A DNA stretch of 64,000 bases from Herbidospora mongoliensis (lineage in GTDB: Bacteria; Actinomycetota; Actinomycetes; Streptosporangiales; Streptosporangiaceae), in the NCBI RefSeq assembly GCF_001570545.1, contig NZ_BBXD01000027.1, positions 1 through 64,000 of the forward strand. Direction: 5' to 3'. Shown piece after piece: positions 43,102 through 50,889 of this stretch (within the stretch, counting starts at the first letter, position 1; every line of letters begins with the position of its first letter). The notes beneath the pieces were generated by a model that worked only from the letters and a program-made list of their open reading frames with translations, did no database searches and was not told the DNA's origin. The translations under genes and the position numbers were made by a program.

Positions 43102-44362
43102 CAGGAAGGCCGCGATCGTCCTCGCGGCCCTGGCGCTGGCCGCGTCGGCCTGCGCCAGCGACAAGGCCACCGGCGGGGCGGCCCCGGCCACCGCGACGGG
43201 CGGCGACGGCGTCAAGACCGGCGCCGGCGTGACCGACAAGGCCATCACCCTGTCGCTGCTCACCGACCTCACCGGCCCCTACGCGCCGCTCGGCAAGAGC
43301 GTCACCCAGGCCCAGCAGCTGTACTTCGACCAGCTCAACGCCGCCGGCGGCATCTGCGGCCGGACGATCGAGACGGTGGTCCGCGACCACGGCTACGACG
43401 TCCAGAAGGCGATGACCGCCTATGCCGAGGTCGCGCCGCGCACGGCCGCGATCCCGCAGTTCATCGGGTCGCCGATGGTGAAGGCCCTGAAGGAGAAGAT
43501 CACCGCCGACAAGATCCTGACGATTCCCAACGCGTGGGCCACCGGCCTGCTCGGCAGCGACGCGATCCAGGTGACGGGGACGACCTACGACGTCGACATG
43601 ATCAACGGCGTCGACTTCCTGATGAAGGAGAAGGGCATCAAGGCGGGCGACAAGATCGGGCACCTGTACTTCGAGGGCGACTATGGCGAGAGCGCACTCA
43701 ACGGGTCGAAGTTCGCCGCCGAGAAGTTCGGCCTGACCCTGGTCGAGCAGAAGATCAAGGCGACCGACCAGGACATGACAGCGCAGGCGACCGCCTTCAA
43801 GAAGGCCGGGGTGAACGCCATCCTGGTGTCGGTCGGGCCGCGTCAGGCCGCCTCGCTCGTCGGCGTGTCGCTGGCCTCCGGGCTCGACGTGCCGTTCATG
43901 GGGAGCAACTCGGCCTACAGCCCGCTGCTGCTCGACACCCCCGCCGCGCCCGCGCTGCTCAAGGACTACTACGTGGTGACGGCCGGGGCGCCCATCTCGG
44001 CGCCGCTGCCCGCCTACGAGAAGCTCATCAAGGACTACCAGGCGAAGTTCCCCGGTGAGCTGCTGGACAGCGGTGTCGCGTCCGGATACACGCAGGCCGT
44101 CATCGTCGGCGACGCCCTCAAGGCCGCCTGCGCGGCCAAGGACCTCTCGCGGGAGGGCATCATCAAGGCCCACCGGTCGCAGAGCGCCTGGGAGGGCGGC
44201 TTCGGCGGGACGCCGATGGACTTCACCGTGTACGACAAGCCGGCGTCGCTGTCGTCGTACATCGCCAAGCCGGACAAGGACGCGATCGGCGGCGCCGTGA
44301 TCTTCAAGGAGCACGCGATCTCGGACCTGGCCAAGACCTACCAGGTCCCGCCGCCCGCCTAA
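43091..44362 (+). CDS. livK: ABC transporter substrate-binding lipoprotein (LivK-type)
   Basis: 423 residues from ATG 43091. Lipoprotein signal (AAIVLAALALAASAC, lipid-modified Cys at about residue 21), then a Peripla_BP_6 domain: LSLLTDLTGPYAPLGKSVTQ, GICGRTIETVVRDHGYD and YTQAVIVGDALKAAC. Anchored outside the membrane it delivers substrate to LivH/LivM. Binding-pocket residues do not let me choose among branched amino acids, amides or aromatics. Last gene of the operon, followed by a strong hairpin. Confidence 0.92.
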   Translation: MSRNRKAAIVLAALALAASACASDKATGGAAPATATGGDGVKTGAGVTDKAITLSLLTDLTGPYAPLGKSVTQAQQLYFDQLNAAGGICGRTIETVVRDHGYDVQKAMTAYAEVAPRTAAIPQFIGSPMVKALKEKITADKILTIPNAWATGLLGSDAIQVTGTTYDVDMINGVDFLMKEKGIKAGDKIGHLYFEGDYGESALNGSKFAAEKFGLTLVEQKIKATDQDMTAQATAFKKAGVNAILVSVGPRQAASLVGVSLASGLDVPFMGSNSAYSPLLLDTPAAPALLKDYYVVTAGAPISAPLPAYEKLIKDYQAKFPGELLDSGVASGYTQAVIVGDALKAACAAKDLSREGIIKAHRSQSAWEGGFGGTPMDFTVYDKPASLSSYIAKPDKDAIGGAVIFKEHAISDLAKTYQVPPPA

Positions 44363-44378
44363 GAGGGCCTCACGGACT

Positions 44379-44409
44379 CGGCCGGGTGGAGCGCATCTCC
44401 ACCCGGCCG
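44379..44409. terminator. Bidirectional hairpin terminator between livK and the CHAT/STAND gene
   Basis: Perfect 13-bp stem (CGGCCGGGTGGAG and its complement) with a 5-base loop, 17 bp after the livK stop and 2 bp from the stop of the convergent gene. It lacks a long T tract, as is common in high-GC actinobacteria. Confidence 0.8.
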
Positions 44410-44410
44410 A

Positions 44411-47320
44411 TCAGCTCCCGGTCCACTCCGCGCGGTCCATCACGTAGTCGCGAACCACGGTCGGGAGCGGCGCTCCGGTGCGTTCCCGCCACCGCGTCTC
44501 CAGCCGGTCGACGCCGACCTCCGCCGGGTCGTGCCCGGCGAGCCCGACGCATCGCAGCGCCCACTCGGCGGCGCGCTCGAGCGCGCCCTGTTCCCCGGCG
44601 ACCCTGACCAGCTGGAGATACGTCGCCGCCATCATGCGCGGGTCGCCGAGCGCCCCGTTGACCTCCAGCGACGTGCGGTACCACGTCTCGGCCTCGGCCA
44701 GCCGTCCCTGCTCATGGGCCACCCGGCCGAGGCCGTGGCGGCTGCTCGCCATGACCGGGCGGTAGTCGAGGGCCTCGCCGCCGGTCAGGGACGTGCGGTA
44801 CCACTCGTCCGCCTCGTCCCACTCCTCCCGTTCCTCGGCCACCCGCCCGAGCTGGTGCTGGATCGCGACCAGCGACGCGCTGAGGGGCCGCTGCGGGAGG
44901 GCGCGGAGCAGGTCGAGGTAGGCGCTCCCGGCCTCGGCGAGGCGGCCGGCCGCGAGGTGGCGTTCCGCGTCGCCGGCGACCAGGGAGAACCACAGTTCAC
45001 CTGCGGGGCCGTCGACGGCGGGGGCGATCCCGCCGGCGAACTCCAGGGTGCGGCGGGCGCGGGCGGTCCATTCGCGTCCCTCCTCGTCCAGGTCGCGGGA
45101 CCAGCGTTCGGTGAGGACGGTGGCGATCGTCTGGGCGCTGCGCCACTGGCGAGAGTCCAGGGCGGCGCCGAACATGCCGGCGAGAGTGTCGTACTGGACG
45201 TGCAGCACCCGGGAGGCGATCTCGGCCTCGCCTTCGGTCAGCTGCCGGTGGAGCCTGGTGGCGAATCCGGCGGTGGCCTCCAGGAGGGCGAACCTGGTCA
45301 CGGCGTACTGCCGGTCGAAGTCGCGCGGGTCCACCGACCGCCAGCTGTCGGTCAGGTGGGCGCGCAGGGCCGGGTGGACGGCGTACATCCCGAGGGCCAT
45401 GGCCAGGGCCGTGCCGGTGCTCAGCCCCGGGCCCGTGTCGGTGTCGACGTGGACGCGGGTGAGGAGGCCGGTCGCGACGGCGCGGTCCAGGACCGCGCGC
45501 CAGGCGGGCGCGTCGAGGCCGAGGAAGGCGCCGGGGGCCGACCAGAAGTGCGACATCATGCCGAGGACGTCGGCGATCACGATCCCCGGGAACAGCGAGG
45601 CGGCGCCCAGCCTGCGCCGGTCGTCGGCCGGCAGGTGGGCCAGGGCGTAGCGGACGCCGGCCTCCAGCGGGGTCCTGGCGTCGTCGCGGAGGGCGGCCAG
45701 CAGTTCCTCGGGCTCGGTGGTCTCCAGGCCGGGCAGGATCAGCCGCATGCCGAGAGGGTGGCCCCCCAATGCCGCCATCAGGTCGGAGAACAGCCACCGC
45801 TGACGCCGGGGCAGGGCCGCCGGGCGTGACCTCAGCAGGTGGTCGGCGTATCTGTTCGCGTCTTCGGGGGCAAGGCCGGTGACCTCGACGCGGGGCAGGC
45901 CGCCGATCTGGGGCGTGCGGCCGGTGAGCAGGACCGCGCTGCGCCTCGACGCGGCCACCTCGGTCGCGAAGTCGGCGAACTCGGGCGTCTCGACGTCGTC
46001 GAGGACCAGGAGCAGCCGCCGTTCGGCTAGGAGCCGGCGCACCATCTCGCGACGCCGGACGCGGTCGGCGCGTCTGAACGCGGCGCCGAGGAACCGCAGG
46101 CCGACGGCGGCGACGACCTCGTCGGGGCCGGTTCCCGGCCGCACCGGGTGCCAGACCACGCCGTCGTCGTCGGCTCCGCCGGTGTCGCGCCACCATCGGG
46201 CGAACGCCTGGGCCAGCTCGGTCTTCCCGATCCCCGCGGGGCCGTGCAGGCGGGCCGCCCTCTTGTGGTGGACGACGTCCTCGAGTTCGTAGAAGAGGGC
46301 GTCGCGGCCGACGAACGTCTCCTTCGCCGGGGCGAACCCGCCGGGGGCGTCGAGGAGGTCGGGGAACCGCATGTCGCGCCGGAGGTGGTGGACGGGGATC
46401 ACCCAGTCGCTCAGCGGCAGCGGGCCTCGGGGGCTGGTGCGGTCGGGGCGTTCGGCCAGCCGGGCGCGTCCCGCGGTGACGGCGGCGGTGACGGTGTCAC
46501 CGGCGAGCAGGCTCGCGTACAGGCCGGTCAGGAAGTCGGCCGCCGCGATCGCGTCGATGCGGTGGGGCAGGGCGACCACCGACGCGGCGGCGCCCGCCAG
46601 GGTGACGGCGGTCTCGGGCGGGCAGGCGTTGACGATCACCACCGGCACGTCCTTCAGCGCCCCGGCCACGTCGTCGGCCGGTTCCGGCAGGCCTCCGCCG
46701 TCGAAGTGGACGACCTGGAAGGGCTCCCCCTCGTCGAGCACCTCGCGGAGCCGCGCCACCGTGGGCGGCCGCAGAACGACGAGGTCGACCGCGCCGCCCA
46801 GGCGCTCCAGGAGTGGACGGGCGATCAACGGGTGGTCCCCCCGGGAAAGCACCGTCAGCACCCGCAACCGGTGTCCGGGACCGGACGCGGGCTCGCCGGG
46901 GTCGTTCTCGAGGTCGGTTCCCGGCCCGCCCCGGACCACCGCCACCCCGTCGAGGGCCAGGAAGCGCGCCCGGCCGGGATCGCGCAGCGACTCCCACGGC
47001 AGGCCGAGATGCTCGGCCGAGGCCGATCGGATCACCAGCTCGACGGAACCGGCACGCGCCGCCTCATAGGCCGCCCGCCGGTCGGCCGGGCCGAAGACGG
47101 CCTCGAAGAGCGCCTCTCCCCATGCGGCCAGCCGGGCGGATTCGGCGATGCCCCGGCTGGAGTCGACGCCGTAGGGGGCGCGCAGATAGTCCTCCAGGTA
47201 CCACCGGAGGTCGGGCGGGTCGGGAGGGCAGGCGAAATCGGCGGGGTCGCCGACCTCAGGCCACCCCGAAAGCGTCGTCCGCCCGACCTCGTCGATGTCG
47301 AGCAGCAACCGTTCAACCAC
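44411..47320 (-). CDS. CHAT-like/NB-ARC (STAND)/TPR protein with degenerate protease site
   Basis: 969 residues. The N-terminal CHAT-like region (about 90-310) keeps FQVVHFDGGG and VVIVNACPPETA; the Cys (233) of the caspase-like dyad is present, but the catalytic His position (normally HFxGHG) is Gly 209 and the segment between the two motifs is short. Next an NB-ARC/STAND NTPase: TFVGRDALFYELEDVV, Walker A GPAGIGKT at 360-367, Walker B RRLLLVLDDVE near 445. The C-terminus (about 790-930) has TPR repeats (EWDEADEWYRTSLTGG, then RLAEAETWYRTSLEVNGALG). The layout is that of signal-sensing STAND proteins that activate a protease; here the protease is probably inactive or altered. Confidence 0.82.
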   Translation of the reverse strand: MVERLLLDIDEVGRTTLSGWPEVGDPADFACPPDPPDLRWYLEDYLRAPYGVDSSRGIAESARLAAWGEALFEAVFGPADRRAAYEAARAGSVELVIRSASAEHLGLPWESLRDPGRARFLALDGVAVVRGGPGTDLENDPGEPASGPGHRLRVLTVLSRGDHPLIARPLLERLGGAVDLVVLRPPTVARLREVLDEGEPFQVVHFDGGGLPEPADDVAGALKDVPVVIVNACPPETAVTLAGAAASVVALPHRIDAIAAADFLTGLYASLLAGDTVTAAVTAGRARLAERPDRTSPRGPLPLSDWVIPVHHLRRDMRFPDLLDAPGGFAPAKETFVGRDALFYELEDVVHHKRAARLHGPAGIGKTELAQAFARWWRDTGGADDDGVVWHPVRPGTGPDEVVAAVGLRFLGAAFRRADRVRRREMVRRLLAERRLLLVLDDVETPEFADFATEVAASRRSAVLLTGRTPQIGGLPRVEVTGLAPEDANRYADHLLRSRPAALPRRQRWLFSDLMAALGGHPLGMRLILPGLETTEPEELLAALRDDARTPLEAGVRYALAHLPADDRRRLGAASLFPGIVIADVLGMMSHFWSAPGAFLGLDAPAWRAVLDRAVATGLLTRVHVDTDTGPGLSTGTALAMALGMYAVHPALRAHLTDSWRSVDPRDFDRQYAVTRFALLEATAGFATRLHRQLTEGEAEIASRVLHVQYDTLAGMFGAALDSRQWRSAQTIATVLTERWSRDLDEEGREWTARARRTLEFAGGIAPAVDGPAGELWFSLVAGDAERHLAAGRLAEAGSAYLDLLRALPQRPLSASLVAIQHQLGRVAEEREEWDEADEWYRTSLTGGEALDYRPVMASSRHGLGRVAHEQGRLAEAETWYRTSLEVNGALGDPRMMAATYLQLVRVAGEQGALERAAEWALRCVGLAGHDPAEVGVDRLETRWRERTGAPLPTVVRDYVMDRAEWTGS

Positions 47321-47411
47321 CGCGTCTCCCCCGGATATCCGCTGATCACCACATGATCATCAAATATCAGGGCGGAAGCTCGATGGTCATCGGACAGGCG
47401 GGCAACGGAGA

Positions 47412-47735
47412 TCAGTTCGCGAACTTCCGGGCGATGTCCCGGGCCCGGTCAGCGGCTTGGTCGGCCTCGTCGGCGCTGATGACCGATCCGGTCATCCGGC
47501 CGAGGCGCCGCACCTGGTCGGCGTAGGCGAGGTGTTCCCTGGCCGCGTGCTCCCGGCAGGCCAGACAGGTCACGCTCTCCGGACGGACCGACGTCAGCGC
47601 GTAGGGCACCTGGATTCCGCACCCGGTCGTCACGACGGTCGGCTCGTCGGGCACCAGACCGGTCGACGACACCAGCAGGTTGCGGTAGGCCGCACCCGCC
47701 TGCAGGACCTTCCGGTCGACGTGAACATGACTCAT
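47412..47735 (-). CDS. Small Cys-containing protein, unknown function
   Basis: 107 residues from ATG 47735 (MSHVHVDRKVLQAG); a longer frame reaching 47813 runs into the livK remnant and is less likely. It contains TTGCGIQVPYALTSV followed by VTCLACREHAARE, a possible three-Cys/His metal site, and an acidic helical C-terminus. No family recognised. Lies 90 bp upstream of the CHAT/STAND gene on the same strand, so possibly co-transcribed. Confidence 0.55.
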   Translation of the reverse strand: MSHVHVDRKVLQAGAAYRNLLVSSTGLVPDEPTVVTTGCGIQVPYALTSVRPESVTCLACREHAAREHLAYADQVRRLGRMTGSVISADEADQAADRARDIARKFAN

Positions 47736-47745
47736 CAATGCCAGA

Positions 47746-48095
47746 TTAAACCGCTTCCCACCGCGAGTCCGCGAACCGGAACACCCGCAGGTCGTCCACG
47801 GGATAGGGATCATCGGGCGCGGTCGAGAGGCTGATGCCGGGGAGCAGGGTGCCGATCTCGACGCCGCGCAGGTCCCTGGCCGCCGCCATCAGGCCCTCGC
47901 GCGACGGGCACTTCATCCGGTCCATCGTCGTGGCGAACGCGGCGGCGGACGTCCACCCGAACATGACCTGGGAACTCGAAGGGTCGGCGTCGGGGACGTA
48001 CCGGCCGACCGCGCTCAGGTAGGTCTTCACCGCGGGATCGGAGCCCCATCCGGCCGGGTCCTTGTAGAAGTTGGGCTCGCGGGTCGGCCGGTCGC
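47746..48095 (-). pseudogene. LivK-type substrate-binding protein, C-terminal remnant
   Basis: About 115 residues matching the end of a Peripla_BP_6 protein: REPNFYKDPAGWGSDPAV, then VKTYLSAVGRYVPDADPSSS, QVMFGWTSAAAFATTMDRM and a normal C-terminus. The first three quarters, with lipobox and ligand site, are absent. It joins directly, in a different frame, to a livM N-terminal remnant, so a deletion removed the end of livM and the beginning of this gene. Confidence 0.8.
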
Positions 48096-48472
48096 TGGCG
48101 GCGGACCGCCGGCCATCCGAAGGCGTGCCCGAGCCCGTAGGCGACCAGCCCGGCCGCCGGGAGCGTCACCGGGTAGGGCACGTCGAGCGAGAGCAGGATC
48201 GCCGCCACGTAGGCGCCGATCCCGAGGAACGCGCCGTGGCCCAGCGAGATCTGGCCGCCGTGCCCGGTCACGAGGTCGAGCCCGAGCAGCGCCACGACGT
48301 AGACCAGCACCAGCGTCACCTGGTAGAGCGGGAAGGGCGGCACCACGAACGGCACCGACGCGGCGGCGAGCACGGCCACGGCGAGCGATGCCCGGGGGTA
48401 GGGCCAGGCCCGGCGCCGGTCGCCCGCGTACTCCCCGACGGCCGGGCGGCGGTGCCCGGTGACGGTACTCAA
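48096..48472 (-). pseudogene. LivM-type permease, N-terminal remnant
   Basis: From a TTG at 48472 overlapping the upstream livH stop (TTGA). About 125 residues follow LivM: VTLVLVYVVALLGLDLVTGH, then GGQISLGHGAFLGIGAYVAA. They stop matching after GLGHAFGWPAV, where the sequence becomes livK-derived. The remaining helices are deleted, so this permease and the whole second transporter are dead unless partnered elsewhere. Confidence 0.8.
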
Positions 48473-49281
48473 GCCCGTACCCGCGACTGCCCGCGGACGC
48501 GGATCGCCGGGACCAGCAGCATGATCACGAGCGGCACCACGACCCGCAGGTCGGCCCACAGGTAGGTGCCGGCCAGCGTCTCGGCGACCCCGATCAGCAA
48601 CCCGCCAGCGACGGCCCCGGCGGGGTTCACGAACCCGCCGACGGCGGCGGCGGCCAGCGCGGACACCAGGACGCCGCCCATCATCCCGGGCTCCAGGAAG
48701 ACGACGGGCGCGATCAGCACGCCGGACACGGCCCCCGCCGCGGCGGCCAGGCCCCAGCCGAGGGCGTGCACCCGGCCGACCCTGATCCCCGACAGCCGGG
48801 CCGCCCTCGGGTCGGCGGCGACCGCCCGGAGCGTGAGCCCGGCCCCGCTGTGCCGGATGACGACGTAGAGCAGCGCGAGCACCCCCGCCACCACGCCCAG
48901 CGGGCCGGCGACCCCGAGAGGGCCGCCGGGGAAGGGGTTGGGGAAGGTGCGCAGGGCCGAGGACCAGATCTGGGCGGCCAGGGCGTGGACGAAGACGTAC
49001 AGACCGATGGTCATGATCAGAGCCGCGTCCTCCGCCTGCCGCATGACGAGCCGCTGCGCCAGCGCGCCCGCGCCGAACGCGACCGCGATGGTCAGCGGGA
49101 GCGCCACCCAGTAGGACAGTCCGGCGTCGACGAGCTGCCACGCCACATAGGCCGACACCATCGCGAGCTCGCCCTGGGCGAAGTTGACGACGCCGGTGAA
49201 GCGGTAGACGAGCACCAGGGCCAGCGCCAGCGCGGCGTAGACGGCGCCGGTCCCTAAGCCGTGGAAGACCTGACCGATCAC
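48469..49281 (-). CDS. livH: ABC permease LivH of the decayed second liv cluster
   Basis: 270 residues from GTG 49281, overlapping the livF stop (GTGA). LivH pattern VFHGLGTGAVYAALALALVL, YRFTGVVNFAQGELAMVSAY, then VGRVHALGWGLAAAAGAVSG and a final hydrophobic helix. The open frame is intact although its partner livM is truncated. Expression may persist but the transporter lacks a complete second permease and binding protein. Confidence 0.88.
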   Translation of the reverse strand: MIGQVFHGLGTGAVYAALALALVLVYRFTGVVNFAQGELAMVSAYVAWQLVDAGLSYWVALPLTIAVAFGAGALAQRLVMRQAEDAALIMTIGLYVFVHALAAQIWSSALRTFPNPFPGGPLGVAGPLGVVAGVLALLYVVIRHSGAGLTLRAVAADPRAARLSGIRVGRVHALGWGLAAAAGAVSGVLIAPVVFLEPGMMGGVLVSALAAAAVGGFVNPAGAVAGGLLIGVAETLAGTYLWADLRVVVPLVIMLLVPAIRVRGQSRVRA

Positions 49282-49931
49282 GCGACCAGCCGCCCGGCGT
49301 CGAGGGTGTGCACCCGGTGCGCGACCTGGGCGGCGGCGCGGGCGTTCTGCTCGGCGACGACGATCGTGCCGCCCTCGCGCCCGGCGATGGCCGCGAGGGT
49401 CTGGAACAGCCTCGCGGTCAGCCCTGGCGACAGCCCCCGCGACGGCTCGTCCAGCAGCAGCACCCTGGGGCGGCCCATGAGCGCCCTGCCGATGGCGAGC
49501 ATGCCCTGCTCGCCGCCGCTGAGAGTGCCGGCGGGCTGGCGGAGGTGGGCCTGGAGGACCGGGAAGTAGGTGAACACGCGCGCCAGATCGTCGTCGACCC
49601 CCCGGCGTGGCCACGGCCGCGCGAACGCCCCCACCCGCAGGTTCTCCTCGACGGTCAGCGGACCGAACACGCCGCGCTCCTCGGTCACGTGCCCGAGCCC
49701 CCGCCGCACGATCTCCTCGGGCGCGAGCCCGAGCACCGGCACCCCGCCGACCTTCACCGCGCCCCTGGTCGTCACCAGCCCCGACAGAGCCCTGAGCAGG
49801 GTCGTCTTCCCGGCCCCGTTGGGCCCGAGGACGACCACGATCTCCCGCTCCCCCGCCACGAGATCGACCCCGTGAAACACCCACGCGGCCCCGTACCCGG
49901 CCCGCAACCCCCCGACCTCAAGCCCGCTCAT
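49278..49931 (-). CDS. livF: ABC ATPase LivF of the decayed second liv cluster
   Basis: 217 residues from ATG 49931 (ATGA overlap with livG). Walker A GPNGAGKTTL, HVTEERGVFGPLTVEENLRV, signature LSGGEQGMLAIGRALMGRP, Walker B LLLDEPSRGLSPGL, and IVVAEQNARAAAQVAHRVHT. Slightly shorter than usual for LivF (about 235) but with all ATPase motifs. Confidence 0.88.
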   Translation of the reverse strand: MSGLEVGGLRAGYGAAWVFHGVDLVAGEREIVVVLGPNGAGKTTLLRALSGLVTTRGAVKVGGVPVLGLAPEEIVRRGLGHVTEERGVFGPLTVEENLRVGAFARPWPRRGVDDDLARVFTYFPVLQAHLRQPAGTLSGGEQGMLAIGRALMGRPRVLLLDEPSRGLSPGLTARLFQTLAAIAGREGGTIVVAEQNARAAAQVAHRVHTLDAGRLVA

Positions 49932-50671
49932 CGCGCCCCCAGACAGGCCGCGATCACGGCCGGATCCCGGCGCACCACGTACGTCGGGCCGTCGGCGATC
50001 TTGTGGCCCAGGTCCAGGCAGACGATCCGTTCGCACAGCCCCAGGACGAACTCCATGTGGTGCTCGACCACGATGACCGTCATGCCCGTCGTCCGGTGCA
50101 GGGCGCGGACCAGGGCCATGAGTGACAGCGCCTCCTCGGGGCTCAGCCCGCCGGCCGGTTCGTCGAGAAGCAGTAACCTCGGCTCGGCGGCCACCGCACG
50201 CGCGATCTCCACCCGTTTCAGCACCCCGAACGGCAGTCCCGCCGCCGGGTGGTCGCCCACGTCGAGCAGCCCGAACATGTCGAGCACGTCGTCGGCGCGC
50301 TCGCGCAGCCGCCGTTCCCAGTCCCAGGCGAACGCGGCCCGCCAGAACCCGGCCGCGCCGAACCGGTGGGCCCCGGTCATCACGTTCTCCCGTACCGACA
50401 ACCGGGGGAAGACCGTCGGCTGCTGGAAGGTCCGGGCGATGCCGCACCCGGCCACCAGGTGGGGCGCCAGGGTCAGCACGTCCTGGCCGCCGACCCGGAC
50501 AACCCCGTCGTCAGGGTCGCGGCGGCGGGTGACGCAGTCGAACAGCGTGCTCTTGCCGGCGCCGTTCGGGCCGATCAGGCCGACCAGTTCCCCCTGCCCG
50601 GCCACCAGGCCGACGGCGTCGAGTGCGGTGACGCCGCCGAATCGCACGGTCAGGCGTCCGATCTCCAGCAT
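49928..50671 (-). CDS. livG: ABC ATPase LivG of the decayed second liv cluster
   Basis: 247 residues from ATG 50671 (MLEIGRLTVRFGG); the frame opens at 50707 and a GGAGAAGGG site lies between, favouring 50671. Walker A GPNGAGKSTLF, ARTFQQPTVFPRLSVRENVM, signature-like LPFGVLKRVEIARAV, Walker B LLLLDEPAGGLSPEE, VVEHHMEFVLGLCERIVCLD. First gene of the minus-strand cluster livG-livF-livH-(livM)-(livK). Confidence 0.9.
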   Translation of the reverse strand: MLEIGRLTVRFGGVTALDAVGLVAGQGELVGLIGPNGAGKSTLFDCVTRRRDPDDGVVRVGGQDVLTLAPHLVAGCGIARTFQQPTVFPRLSVRENVMTGAHRFGAAGFWRAAFAWDWERRLRERADDVLDMFGLLDVGDHPAAGLPFGVLKRVEIARAVAAEPRLLLLDEPAGGLSPEEALSLMALVRALHRTTGMTVIVVEHHMEFVLGLCERIVCLDLGHKIADGPTYVVRRDPAVIAACLGAR

Positions 50672-50830
50672 GTGCACCACCGCCCTTCTCCGAGGCAGAT
50701 TCACCACGCGCCCCGACGGAACGGTGCATGAGTCTTTGCAGCGGTGACCCGGTCACGCATCGGTGAAATCACCAGTCTTGGCCCGTCATGGAGGGCCTCA
50801 CCGCAGGTCGAGAGCATTGTCAGAACAAGT

Positions 50831-50870
50831 CATGACATTCCTTTCATGTGCCCCTTTCAGGGATGTCATG
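50831..50870. promoter_or_regulatory. Perfect 8-bp inverted repeat upstream of the LAL regulator
   Basis: CATGACAT at 50831-50838 and ATGTCATG at 50863-50870, 24 bp apart, just upstream of the probable LAL start. It overlaps the earliest possible start (GTG 50848), which argues for a later start and for this being a promoter or operator region. Confidence 0.5.
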
Positions 50871-50889
50871 TGGCCGTAACACTGGGGTG

